Below, piece by piece: positions 18,598 through 28,224 of a stretch of DNA of 64,000 bases. Both the position numbers and the translations under genes were made by a program. The notes under the pieces were generated by a model, which was not told where the DNA came from, searched no databases, and was given only the letters and a program-made list of their open reading frames with translations. Each line of letters starts with the position of its first letter. The first letter of the stretch is position 1. Source of the stretch: Candidatus Eisenbacteria bacterium (GTDB lineage Bacteria; Eisenbacteria; RBG-16-71-46); the NCBI GenBank assembly GCA_020847735.1, contig JADLBL010000024.1:1-64000 (forward strand), written 5' to 3'.

Positions 18598-19395
18598 ATG
18601 AGCACAAGCACGCTCGCCTACGGGAACCTCCTGATCGAGCGCCGCGGGGCGGTGACGGTCCTGACGGTGAACCGACCCGAGAAGCTCAACGCCATCGACC
18701 GCACGACCCTCGGGGAGATCGCCGGGGCGGTGCGCGCGTTCATCGCCGATCCGACGCAGGGCGCGCTCGTCGTGACCGGAGCGGGGCCGAAGGCGTTCAT
18801 CGCCGGCGCCGACATCGCCGAGCTGGCCCCGCTGGGGCCGGCCGGGGCGGAGGATCTCTCGCGCTTCGGGCAGGGCGTCGTGGACCTGCTCGAACGCAGC
18901 CCCAAGCCCGTCATCGCCGCCGTCAACGGCTTCGCGCTCGGCGGGGGCTGCGAGATCGCCCTCGGTTGCCACATCCGCCTCGCCTCGGACAACGCCGTTC
19001 TCGGACTGCCGGAGGTCAAGCTGGGAATCATCCCGGGCTACGGCGGCTCGCAGAGGCTTCCACGGCTCGTCGGCCAGGGCCGGGCGCTCGAACTGATTCT
19101 CTCGGGCCGGAACGTGAAGGCGGAGGAGGCCGAGCGCATCGGGCTCGTGAACCGGGTCGTGCCGCAGGGACAGCTCCTGGAAGAGGCCGTCGCGCTGGCC
19201 GAGACCATCCTCAAGAACGGCCCCGTCGCCGTCGAGAACGCCATCGAGAGCGTGGTGCGCGGCATGAGCCTGCCGCTCGAACAGGGTCTGCGCTTCGAGA
19301 GTTCGCGCTTCGGAATGCTGGCCGCGACCGACGACATGCACGAAGGCATGCGGGCCTTCCTCGAGAAGCGGCCCGCGAAGTTCGAACGCAGGTAA
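18598..19395 (+). CDS. enoyl-CoA hydratase/isomerase (crotonase) family protein
   Basis: 265 residues, the standard size. The oxyanion-hole block A-F-I-A-G-A-D-I-A-E-L is present. The two catalytic glutamates sit in G-G-G-C-E-I-A-L-G and L-P-E-V-K-L-G-I-I-P-G-Y-G-G-S-Q, which favours a true 2-enoyl-CoA hydratase (short-chain, crotonyl-CoA type). AGAGGAAG precedes the ATG. It is not in an operon with the thiolase or dehydrogenase found at 25.7 and 32 kb. The three together could run a beta-oxidation-like or butyryl-CoA/acetoacetyl-CoA pathway. Confidence 0.93.
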   Translation: MSTSTLAYGNLLIERRGAVTVLTVNRPEKLNAIDRTTLGEIAGAVRAFIADPTQGALVVTGAGPKAFIAGADIAELAPLGPAGAEDLSRFGQGVVDLLERSPKPVIAAVNGFALGGGCEIALGCHIRLASDNAVLGLPEVKLGIIPGYGGSQRLPRLVGQGRALELILSGRNVKAEEAERIGLVNRVVPQGQLLEEAVALAETILKNGPVAVENAIESVVRGMSLPLEQGLRFESSRFGMLAATDDMHEGMRAFLEKRPAKFERR

Positions 19396-19479
19396 TGTGG
19401 GCGGTCCGCGGGTGAACGACCCCGGCTCCCCGCGGCCAGGCCTCGCGCGGTGGTCCCGCGCGTCACGCAAGGAGGCGTC

Positions 19480-19923
19480 ATGAGCGAGTACTTCCAGGAC
19501 CTCCTGCCGATGTCCCTGTCGCTCGTCCTGGGCACGCTGGTCGGGCTGGAGCGGCAGATGGGCCGCAAGCCGGCGGGACTGCGCACGCACGTGCTCGTCT
19601 GCCTGGGCTCGACGATGTTCTGCCTGCTGACCTCCTACGCCTATCATGCGTATGGGGGGCAGAGCCTCGACGCCTCGCGCATCGTTCACGGCGTCGTCAC
19701 GGGCGTCGGATTCCTCGGTGCGGGCAGCATCCTGCGCCAGGAGGGCTACGTGGCCGGGCTGACGACCGCCGCGAGCATCTGGATGGTGGCGGCCATCGGC
19801 ACCGCGGTGGGCGTGAAGGCCTACGGGCTGGCGGTCACCGGAACCGTCCTGGCGCTGCTGGTGCTCGAAGGCTATCGCTGGGCCGAGCGCTTCCTGTCGC
19901 CGGCCGTCGAACCCAACGAGTAA
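19480..19923 (+). CDS. MgtC/SapB family inner-membrane protein
   Basis: 147 residues with about four or five membrane segments. The family blocks G-T-L-V-G-L-E-R-Q, G-L-R-T-H-V-L-V-C-L-G and V-T-G-V-G-F-L-G-A-G-S-I are intact, followed by G-L-T-T-A-A-S-I-W. It corresponds to the membrane domain only; the C-terminal ACT-like domain of MgtC is missing, as in many short homologues. A role in magnesium homeostasis or envelope stress is family-level inference. AAGGAGG precedes the ATG by 6 nt. Confidence 0.9.
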   Translation: MSEYFQDLLPMSLSLVLGTLVGLERQMGRKPAGLRTHVLVCLGSTMFCLLTSYAYHAYGGQSLDASRIVHGVVTGVGFLGAGSILRQEGYVAGLTTAASIWMVAAIGTAVGVKAYGLAVTGTVLALLVLEGYRWAERFLSPAVEPNE

Positions 19924-19956
19924 CACGTTCGGTCGCGGCGGGACCGCGCCCGGCGC

Positions 19957-20286
19957 CTACGCGAGCGAGACGACGCGCGAAGTCAGCAGGCTGCCGGCGG
20001 TCTCGAGCCGCAGGATGTATCGGCCAGCCGGGCAGCGCGCGCCCGACTCGTCGAGGCCGTCCCAGACGATCGCGTGTTCGCCCGCCGTCAGCTCGCCGCA
20101 CGCCAGCGTTCGCACGCGCCGGTCGCGCTCGTCCACCACGTGCACGTCGGTCAGCGCGGCGCGAGGCAGCGCGAAGCGCAGGTTCACGACGGCCGCGGCG
20201 GTTCGGACCGCCTGCCTCGGGGAGGAGGCTCCGGCGGCACGAAACGGAATGGGATGACCGAGCGCGCGGGCAATGGGGCGGGCCAT
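19957..20286 (-). CDS. stand-alone FlgD/Por-type Ig-like domain protein
   Basis: 109 residues. From about residue 36 it has the complete pattern of a FlgD-like/type IX sorting Ig domain: V-N-L-R-F-A-L-P, then V-H-V-V-D-E-R-D-R-R-V-R-T-L, L-T-A-G-E-H-A-I-V-W-D-G, and C-P-A-G-R-Y-I-L-R-L-E-T. These domains are normally the last ~80 residues of large secreted proteins. Here the domain is almost alone, with no clear signal peptide in the ~35 N-terminal residues. It may be a remnant of a larger gene or a small free domain. The large secreted protein at 28 kb ends in a related module. Confidence 0.6.
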   Translation of the reverse strand: MARPIARALGHPIPFRAAGASSPRQAVRTAAAVVNLRFALPRAALTDVHVVDERDRRVRTLACGELTAGEHAIVWDGLDESGARCPAGRYILRLETAGSLLTSRVVSLA

Positions 20287-20629
20287 GGATGAACCTTGAA
20301 CGCGCGGCGCGTGCCACACGACGGAAATGGACGACCTGCGTGCCCGGCATAGCGGGGGGGACCCGGGCGTGGCTCACGATCGAACGGCCGTAATGCAGCC
20401 CTGCGGATGTCGAGCTCGATCGCCTGCCTGGACGCAATATGCACGCGGAAGGAAAAGAACCCAAGTAAAGTTTGCGGCCGTTCCAGATAGTTGGAACGCG
20501 CATCCCCGGGCCACGTCCGGTCCCATCTCCCGAGAGGTGATTGGTACCGTTTTCAGCCGTACGATCCCGGGTGCTTCGAGCCCGGAGGGCGCGTTGGGAG
20601 CGCGCCGCGGCCGCCTGCCCGGCGAAACC
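20287..20629. other. intergenic region with a short inverted repeat
   Basis: This is 343 nt between the leuB-like stop (20630, minus) and the start of the FlgD-like gene (20286, minus). It is less GC-rich than its surroundings. GTTCCA (20480-20485) and TGGAAC (20492-20497) form an inverted repeat with a 6-nt spacer, an operator-like arrangement. A TATGCC box on the minus strand near 20346-20351 could be a -10 element for the FlgD-like gene, but no good -35 is seen. No gene is supported here. Confidence 0.4.
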
Positions 20630-21703
20630 TCAGGCGGTGGGCGCGGCCTTCAGTTCGGCGAGCACCAGTTCCCCGACGCGGTCGGTGCCGAAGCCGGAGT
20701 CCATACCCAGGTTCGGAAGGGCGCGCGAGCGCAGCAGCTTCACGACCGCGCCCTCGACGCGGGCGGCCGCGGCGCGCTCCCCGAGATACTCGAGCATCAT
20801 CGAGACGGCCATGATGGTGGCCAGCGGGTTGGCGCGGTTCTGGCCGGCGAACTGCGGGGCCGAGCCATGGATGCTCTCGAACAGGCTGACGCGCCCCGGG
20901 TGGAGGTTCCCGCTCGCGGCGATGCCCAGTCCGCCGACCAGCGCCGCGCCGAGGTCGGTGAAGATGTCGCCGAACATGTTGCTGGTGACGACCGTGTCGT
21001 ACTGCTCCGGCGCGGTCACGACGAACATGCACGCGGCGTCAATGTACTGGTGCTCGCGCTGGATGTCGGGGTACTCGGCGCCGACCTCGGCGAAGGTTCG
21101 CGTCCACAGCTCCATCGCCCGGATCGCGTTCGCCTTGGTGAGCAGCGTGAGCTTGCGCCGCCGGTTCCGAGCGCGGCAGAGTTCGAACGCGTAGCGAAGG
21201 ACGCGCTCGACGCCCTTGCGCGTGAACAGGATCTCCTGCGTCGCCACCTCGTCCGGCGTGCCCTTCTTGAACTGGCCCCACATGCCCGCGTAGGCGTCCT
21301 CGGTGTTCTCGCGCACGACCACGAAGTCGAGCTGCTCGGGCCCCTTGCCCTTGAGCGGGCAGAGGTACTCGTCGTGGAGTTTCACCGGGCGCAGGTTGGC
21401 GTACAGGTCGAGCCCGAAGCGCAGGCGGGCGACGATGCCGAACTCGAGAAAGCCCGGCGCCATGCGCGGATCGCCGATCGCCCCGAGCAGCACCGCGTGC
21501 ATGCCCCGGATCTCCTCGAACGCCGGCTCCGGCAGCACTTCCTGCGTCTTCAGGTAGTGCTCGGCGCCGAAGGGGTAGCGGGTCAGCGAAACGGAGAAGC
21601 CTTCGAGCGCGGCGACGTGTTCGAGCACGCGCAGGCCCTCGCGCACGACTTCGGGCCCGATGCCGTCGCCCGGGATGACGGCGATCCGATGGTTGCGGGA
21701 CAC
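20630..21703 (-). CDS. leuB: 3-isopropylmalate dehydrogenase-like enzyme (isocitrate/isopropylmalate family)
   Basis: 357 residues. The family pattern I-P-G-D-G-I-G-P-E-V is at the N-terminus. A-N-L-R-P-V-K-L follows, then the R-E-N-T-E-D-A-Y loop, the metal-site N-M-F-G-D-I-F-T-D-L and F-E-S-I-H-G-S-A-P near the C-terminus. It oxidises and decarboxylates a 2-alkyl-3-hydroxy-dicarboxylate with NAD. The leuA-like gene lies two genes upstream on the same strand, which supports leucine synthesis. R-E-N-T-E rather than the R-E-L-T of classical LeuB leaves homoisocitrate or tartrate-type substrates possible. leuCD are not in the window. Confidence 0.88.
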   Translation of the reverse strand: MSRNHRIAVIPGDGIGPEVVREGLRVLEHVAALEGFSVSLTRYPFGAEHYLKTQEVLPEPAFEEIRGMHAVLLGAIGDPRMAPGFLEFGIVARLRFGLDLYANLRPVKLHDEYLCPLKGKGPEQLDFVVVRENTEDAYAGMWGQFKKGTPDEVATQEILFTRKGVERVLRYAFELCRARNRRRKLTLLTKANAIRAMELWTRTFAEVGAEYPDIQREHQYIDAACMFVVTAPEQYDTVVTSNMFGDIFTDLGAALVGGLGIAASGNLHPGRVSLFESIHGSAPQFAGQNRANPLATIMAVSMMLEYLGERAAAARVEGAVVKLLRSRALPNLGMDSGFGTDRVGELVLAELKAAPTA

Positions 21704-21737
21704 GTTGGATCCTCTCTCGTCGCGCGGCGGACCGCGC

Positions 21738-22936
21738 TCAGGGGGTCAGCTCGTACTCGACGGTCGCGTAGGAGATGCGGGGCTTGCCGAGCTTGAGCGC
21801 CGGGCGAAAGTGCCAGCGCGCGGCATCGCCGAGCACGGCGGCGAGCATCGGTTCCGGGAAGTGTCCCGGCGGCAGCCAGGGCAGGTCGTCCATCACCACG
21901 CGCCCGGTCTGGTCCACCAGCACCGTCACGTAGAGGCGCAGCGGGCGGGTCAATCCCATCGCCGCCTTGAGGGAATCCGGCACCGCGCGAACCGGCCGGC
22001 CGAACAGAGTCGCGAGCTGGTCGAACTGCACGTACTCCTCGAGCTTGGGCCGCACCCTGGAGGTCAGCTCGCCGGCCCGCCGCAGCCCGGTCAGGAAGCG
22101 CGTCGGCAGCGAGTCGGGCGCCAGGCCCGGCACGAGCAGGCGCGAGAGCGCCAGCGCGGGTGCGCGGAAGGTCGAGTCGCCCTCGCGCGCCGCCTGAAAC
22201 GCCGCCCGCGCCAGCGCGCGATGTCCGGCGCGCCACGCCAGCAGCCCGGAGAGATACCGCGACTCGGGCAGCAGCGGATCGAGCGCGTGCGCTCGCGCCG
22301 CCTCCTCGGCCGCGCCGCGCAGGTCGCCCGCGTGCGCCAGCGACAGCGCGAGCAGCAGGTGCTCCTTGCCCGAGAGCGGGCGGGCGTGCACGGCGATGCG
22401 CGCGGCCGCGACCGCCTCGTCCCAGCGACGCAGGCGCAGCGCCGTTTCGGCGCGCGCGCGCGCGACGTACCAGTACCAGCCGTCGAAGCGGCCGTTCAGC
22501 CAGAACGGCTCGCGCTGGAACGGATAGTCGCGCCAGCGCTCGGGCACTCCGGTATCCGCCAGCGCCGCCGTCAGCAGGGGGGAGTTGAGGCGCACCCAGG
22601 CGCTGTCGAGCAGGTTCGAACGCGCCTCGTCGAGCGCCGTCGCGAGCTCGAGATCGCCGTCGAGGGCCACCATGGGTCGTAGCCGGCGGAGCTGCTCGAG
22701 CGCGAGCCCGTAGGCACCCGCGTCCTCGTGCGTCCTCGCCTCCGAGGCGACCGAGGCCGGCGTCACCTGCCCGGGCTCCCGCTTCGCGCCCGGCGCGGCG
22801 GCACGCCCGGCCGGGTGGGAGCGGGTGGCCGGCTGTCGCACCGCCGTCCCTGGGCTGGTCGCGGCGCCGCAGCGAACGGTCGTGGCGCCGGCCAGCAGCG
22901 TGGCGAGTCCCAGCGCGGATGAGAGCGCCGCGCGAT

Positions 22937-22940
<4 letters not shown>
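21738..22940 (-). CDS. TPR-containing secreted protein with a TonB-like C-terminal domain
   Basis: 400 residues from a GTG start that overlaps the leuA-like stop by 4 nt. A hydrophobic N-terminal segment (1-25) looks like a signal sequence, followed by a ~40-residue low-complexity linker. Helical TPR-like repeats span about 60-270 (A-G-D-L-R-G-A-A-E-E-A-A-R-A-H-A-L-D-P is one unit). The last ~90 residues resemble the C-terminal fold of energy-transducer TonB proteins (L-Y-V-T-V-L-V-D-Q-T-G-R-V, R-W-H-F-R-P-A-L). Probably periplasmic. Its place between two leucine-type biosynthetic genes is unexplained. Confidence 0.65.
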
Positions 22941-24178
<1,238 letters not shown>

Positions 24179-24223
24179 CGGAGGCTCCCGCGTGAGGGAA
24201 GGTTCGGCAGCGAAGCGCCGTTG

Positions 24224-24253
24224 AGTAAACCGTGCCGGGGCCGCGCCGGGCAA
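24224..24253 (-). promoter_or_regulatory. putative promoter for the leuA-like operon
   Basis: On the minus strand TTGCCC (24253-24248), an 18-nt spacer and TTTACT (24229-24224), 46 nt upstream of the ATG at 24178. The spacing fits the other candidate promoters in this window; the -10 box is a partial match. Confidence 0.35.
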
Positions 24254-24315
24254 GTCCGGTGCTAGTCAAGCCGGATGCGCGCGGGGCCCCGTCGCCGCTC
24301 CGCCCCGCGGCTCCG

Positions 24316-25692
24316 CTACGTCGCCTTCGGCCTGCGCGCGTCGGCCGCCCGGGTCACGAGCATGAACACGATCATCGCCACCAGCGAGACCACGCCGACG
24401 CCGGCGAACGCGTACCACAGCCAGTAGGCGTGCGCGTACGCCTCGGGCATCGCCGCCTGTCCCGCGAGCCAGGCCGTGTGCTGCGCCTGCACGGCCGGCG
24501 CGAGCGTCGAGGGGTCGGGACAGAACGCCTTGAGCAGGTAGCCGGCGAAGATGAAGCCGAACAGCCAGGCGAAGAACGTGTTCATGTGCGCGTAACCGAG
24601 GTAGAGCCCCTCGCGCCCGGGCGGAGCCTGCTTCGAGGCGAACTCGAGGTACTTGGGGCTGAGGAAGCACTCGGCGAAGCCCTGGATCGCGATGCCGACG
24701 ACCATCATGAGGGTGATCGGGTGAACGCTCGCCCCGAAGACGTTCACGTGGCCGGCGAACAGGTGCGACATGGCCATGGCGAGTGACGACAGCGGGATCA
24801 GCACCATCGCCACGGTGATCGAGGCCTCGGGAGCCCACGAGCGCACGAGCTGCGTGACCCAGACCACGCACAGCACCACCACCAGCGGGTTCACGTTCGC
24901 GTACCACTCGGGCTTGTAGGTTTCGCCGGCCATGCGGATCACGTAGTCCGGCATGGAGGCGTACAGCTGGCCCTGGATCGCCCAGAAGCCGGCGGTGATC
25001 AGGATGAGCGCGGTGAAGCGCGCGTTGCCCATCACCGTCACCATGCCGCGCAGCGTCTCGGTGATGCTGCGCGGGCGATCGGCCCCGTTTTCCTTCGGGA
25101 AGAACGTGAAGGCGATGATCAGCAGGCCCACCAGCGCGGCCACGGCGGAGAAGTAGGGCACGTTGCCGACGCCCATCTCGATCCGGATCGGCGCGACGAT
25201 GGTCTTGCCCGTGAAGGAGCCGATGTTGACCATCATGTAGAAGATCGAGAACGCGCGCGCCCGGTTCGCGGGATTGGACGACTTGGAGGCCGTTCCGGTG
25301 ATGACCGGCTTGACGAACGCGCCGCCGATCACGACCAGCAGCAGCGCGGCCATCACCTGCCCGAAGTCGTGGAACCGTCCGAGCGAGGCGTAGCCGACGG
25401 TCAGCAGGCCGAACGCCAGCATCAACGAATTGCGGAATCCCAGGCGGTCGGCCAGCGCGCCGGTGAAGAACGGAAACAGGTAGATGAGCGCGCCGAACAG
25501 GCCGGCCACGAACCCCGCCTGCACGTCGTCGAGATGAACGACGCGCAGCAAGTAGGTGCGCAGCGCGATGAACGTGCCGTAGTAGGCGGCGCGTTCGCAG
25601 AGCTCGGAGGCGTTCGCGAACCAGAACGCTCGCGGGAACTTCCACGACGCGTTCGCGGGCGCGCTCGTGGCCGTGTCGGTGGTGGCGGACAT
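24316..25692 (-). CDS. POT/PTR family proton-coupled peptide transporter
   Basis: 458 residues with about 12 or more membrane helices of the major facilitator superfamily. The family signature E-L-C-E-R-A-A-Y-Y-G is in helix 1, and F-T-G-A-L-A-D-R-L-G-F-R-N-S follows in the first cytoplasmic loop. POT proteins import di- and tripeptides with protons. A charged, Ala-rich N-terminus precedes helix 1. The thiolase gene is 18 nt upstream on the same strand, so the two may be co-transcribed. The exact substrate is inferred from the family. Confidence 0.88.
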   Translation of the reverse strand: MSATTDTATSAPANASWKFPRAFWFANASELCERAAYYGTFIALRTYLLRVVHLDDVQAGFVAGLFGALIYLFPFFTGALADRLGFRNSLMLAFGLLTVGYASLGRFHDFGQVMAALLLVVIGGAFVKPVITGTASKSSNPANRARAFSIFYMMVNIGSFTGKTIVAPIRIEMGVGNVPYFSAVAALVGLLIIAFTFFPKENGADRPRSITETLRGMVTVMGNARFTALILITAGFWAIQGQLYASMPDYVIRMAGETYKPEWYANVNPLVVVLCVVWVTQLVRSWAPEASITVAMVLIPLSSLAMAMSHLFAGHVNVFGASVHPITLMMVVGIAIQGFAECFLSPKYLEFASKQAPPGREGLYLGYAHMNTFFAWLFGFIFAGYLLKAFCPDPSTLAPAVQAQHTAWLAGQAAMPEAYAHAYWLWYAFAGVGVVSLVAMIVFMLVTRAADARRPKAT

Positions 25693-25710
25693 GAGGGCTC
25701 CAGGGTGGGG

Positions 25711-26928
25711 CTACGCCTTCTCGATCAGAACGGCCATGCCCTGCCCGCCGCCGATGCAGGCCGCGGCCACGCCGAAGCGCGTGTCGCGCCGCCTCAGCTC
25801 GAGGGCGAGGGTGTGGATCAACCGGGTTCCCGTCGCGCCGAGCGGGTGGCCGAGCCCGATGGCGCCGCCGTTCACGTTCACCTTCTCGCGATCGAGCCCC
25901 AGTTCCTTCTCGACCGCCAGGAACTGGCCGGCGAACGCCTCGTTGATCTCGAACAGGCCGATCGAGTCCAGGGACATCCCCGCGCGCGCGAGCGTCGCGC
26001 GAATCGCCGGAGCCGGACCGATGCCCATGTAGGCGGGATCCACGCCGACCGCGGCCCACGCGCGCACGAACGCGAGCGGCTTAACGCCCGCGGTCGCCGC
26101 GCCGGCCGCGGTCGTCACGACCACGGCGGCGGCGCCGTCCACGACGCCGCTCGCGTTGCCCGCGGTGACGAACGAGTCGGGCCCGAACGCGGCCGGCAGC
26201 GCCGCCAGCTTCTCGGCGCTGGTGCCGGGAAACAGGTGGTCGTCCCTGTCCACGATCACCGTCTTCCTGCCCGCCTTCGCCTCGACCGGCACGACCTCCT
26301 CGGCGAACCGGCCATTGGTGTTCGCGGCGTTCGCCAGCCGGTGCGAGCGCAGGGCGAAGGCGTCCTGGGCCTCGCGGGTGATGCCGTACCTGCGCGCGAG
26401 GTTGTCGCTCGTCTGCGCCATGAACAGGTCGCAGCGCGAATCCTTGAGCGCCACGAACAGCAGGTCCTCGAGCGGAGGGGAGGTGCCGAAGCGAAAGCCG
26501 GAGCGCGCGCCGCGCAGCACGTGCGGGGCCTGGCTCATGTTCTCCATGCCGCCCGCGAGCACCCAGCTCGCCTCGGACAGCTGCAGCATCTGCGCCGCGC
26601 TCGCCACGCTCTGCAGTCCCGAGCCGCACAGCCGGTTCACGGTCAGCGCCGGACACTCGGTTCGCAGGCCCGCCTTGAGCGCGACGTGCCGGGCGCCGTA
26701 GAGCGCGTCGCCCGAGGTCTGGAGCGCGTTCCCCATCACGCAGTGGTCGAAGACTTCCGCGGGAACCCCCGCCCGCTCGATCGCCGCACGCGAGGCCACC
26801 GCACCCAGCTCGAGGGCCGAGACCGAGGCGAGCGCTCCGCCGGGAAGCCCGTCGCCACGCTTGCCGCCGATCCATTCGGCCATCGGCGTGCGCGCGCCGG
26901 CGACGATCACGACATCGGGTAGCGACAT
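25711..26928 (-). CDS. acetyl-CoA C-acyltransferase (thiolase)
   Basis: 405 residues, full length. The acyl-accepting cysteine is C101 in V-N-R-L-C-G-S-G. H361 lies in G-L-G-H-P-L-G and the second catalytic C391 in [14 protein letters not shown] is also present. It carries out acetoacetyl-CoA formation or thiolysis of 3-ketoacyl-CoA. The family does not separate the biosynthetic (PhaA/AtoB) and degradative (FadA) forms with confidence. The 3-hydroxyacyl-CoA dehydrogenase at 32 kb and the crotonase at 18.6 kb could complete the pathway. GGAGG lies upstream of the ATG. Confidence 0.94.
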   Translation of the reverse strand: MSLPDVVIVAGARTPMAEWIGGKRGDGLPGGALASVSALELGAVASRAAIERAGVPAEVFDHCVMGNALQTSGDALYGARHVALKAGLRTECPALTVNRLCGSGLQSVASAAQMLQLSEASWVLAGGMENMSQAPHVLRGARSGFRFGTSPPLEDLLFVALKDSRCDLFMAQTSDNLARRYGITREAQDAFALRSHRLANAANTNGRFAEEVVPVEAKAGRKTVIVDRDDHLFPGTSAEKLAALPAAFGPDSFVTAGNASGVVDGAAAVVVTTAAGAATAGVKPLAFVRAWAAVGVDPAYMGIGPAPAIRATLARAGMSLDSIGLFEINEAFAGQFLAVEKELGLDREKVNVNGGAIGLGHPLGATGTRLIHTLALELRRRDTRFGVAAACIGGGQGMAVLIEKA

Positions 26929-27140
26929 GCGGGGCTCCTCCTCGGCGAGGGACGCGCTGGGGCGCGCGTGCGCGCCCAGGCCGTGCGTTTTGGGTGCGGC
27001 GCAAGGTAGCAGAGGCTTCGAGGGGCGAACAGGTCCCGCGGCGGCGCGCGGCCGGGGCGCCTCGCACGGCCCGTCGCGGACCCGGCGGAGGCTTCCGCCC
27101 CGGGCGCGCCGGCGCGCCGCCGTGCTACCGTCGCCGCGCC

Positions 27141-27560
27141 ATGAAGTCCCGCACCGAATACCTGTGGATGAACGTGCCGCAGCGCCGTGCCTTCCTCAAC
27201 ATCACCCCGGAAGTCGAGCGCTGCGTTCGCGAGTCGGGCGTGCAGGAGGGTCTGGTGCTCGTCAACGCCATGCACATCTCGGCGAGCGTGTTCATCAACG
27301 ACGACGAGCCGGGCCTCCATCACGACTACGACGCGTGGCTGGAGAAGCTCGCCCCGCACGCGCCGACCTCGCAGTACCGCCACAACGACACCGGCGAGGA
27401 CAACGCCGACGCGCATCTCAAGCGCCAGGTGATGGGCCGCGAGGTCGTGGTCGCGATCACGAACGGCCAGCTCGACTTCGGGCCCTGGGAGCGTATCTTC
27501 TACGGCGAGTTCGACGGCCGCCGCAGGAAGCGCGTGCTGGTCAAGGTGATCGGGGAATGA
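27141..27560 (+). CDS. YjbQ/UPF0047 family protein
   Basis: 139 residues, the normal length. Family blocks: [26 protein letters not shown] and [17 protein letters not shown]. The conserved histidines and acidic residues suggest a metal or phosphate site. Members have been reported to have weak thiamine-phosphate synthase activity, but the physiological role is unsettled. The stop overlaps the start of the GNAT gene by ATGA. Confidence 0.93.
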   Translation: MKSRTEYLWMNVPQRRAFLNITPEVERCVRESGVQEGLVLVNAMHISASVFINDDEPGLHHDYDAWLEKLAPHAPTSQYRHNDTGEDNADAHLKRQVMGREVVVAITNGQLDFGPWERIFYGEFDGRRRKRVLVKVIGE

Positions 27561-28051
27561 CGGACTCCGTCCGCGTCCGCTTCGCCGCGCGCGGGGACCT
27601 GCCCCGCCTGTGGGAACTTCTCCTGGGGCTCGCCGAGTTCGAGCGCTGGACCGAGTACGTGACCGGCACGCAGGAACAACTGGGCGAGCTACTCTTCGGG
27701 CCCCGCCCGGCCGGCGAAGCGCTGGTCGCCGAGCGCGACGGCCGGCTCGTCGGCTACGCGCTGTTCTTCCCGGTCATGTCGTCGTTCCGCACCCGCACGA
27801 TGCTGTGGCTCGAGGACCTCTACGTCGAGGAAGCCGAGCGCGGCCGCGGCACCGGCCGGGCCCTGCTCGTCGCGCTCGTCCGCCACGCGATCGAGCGCGG
27901 GCATGCCCGCATTGACTGGCACGTGCTCGACTGGAACGATCCGGCGATCGGGTTCTACGAACGCCTCGGTGCGCGCCGCTCGGCGACCGACGTGTTCACG
28001 TACTCGCTTCCTGAAGAAGGGCTGAAGCGGCTCGCCGGAGAGCACACCTAG
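27557..28051 (+). CDS. GNAT family N-acetyltransferase
   Basis: 164 residues. The GNAT core is clear: acetyl-CoA-binding [11 protein letters not shown] at about residues 95-105, preceded by the beta-4 strand W-L-E-D-L-Y-V. The C-terminal [14 protein letters not shown] follows. This last block is like diamine acetyltransferases (SSAT-type), so a small amine substrate is possible, but it is not proven. Translationally coupled to the YjbQ gene through ATGA. Confidence 0.9.
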   Translation: MTDSVRVRFAARGDLPRLWELLLGLAEFERWTEYVTGTQEQLGELLFGPRPAGEALVAERDGRLVGYALFFPVMSSFRTRTMLWLEDLYVEEAERGRGTGRALLVALVRHAIERGHARIDWHVLDWNDPAIGFYERLGARRSATDVFTYSLPEEGLKRLAGEHT

Positions 28052-28071
28052 CTCGGATCTCGCGGGCCGGG

Positions 28072-28090
28072 GTGTCGGCAGGGGCGACAC
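28072..28090 (+). terminator. weak terminator-like hairpin after the GNAT gene
   Basis: GTGTCG (28072-28077), a 7-nt loop, CGACAC (28085-28090), followed by the pyrimidine tract TTCTTCC. It lies 21 nt after the GNAT stop. The stem is short, so termination is uncertain. Confidence 0.35.
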
Positions 28091-28224
28091 TTCTTCCGGG
28101 AGCGAGCCTCACGCGGAACGCGGCGGACCGCGCCGGCCCGGCGTCTCGCCGCGCCATTCGCGGTCGTGCGAGCCGTTTCCGGGAATGAAGGCCGCTGGCC
28201 CGTCGCTTGCGTGCAACCGCGTTC

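Noticed and set aside
24266-26059. A 597-codon frame overlapping the transporter and thiolase genes on the same strand
   Set aside because: It is frame-shifted relative to two well-supported genes and reads as low-complexity Arg/Gly/Ala-rich sequence.
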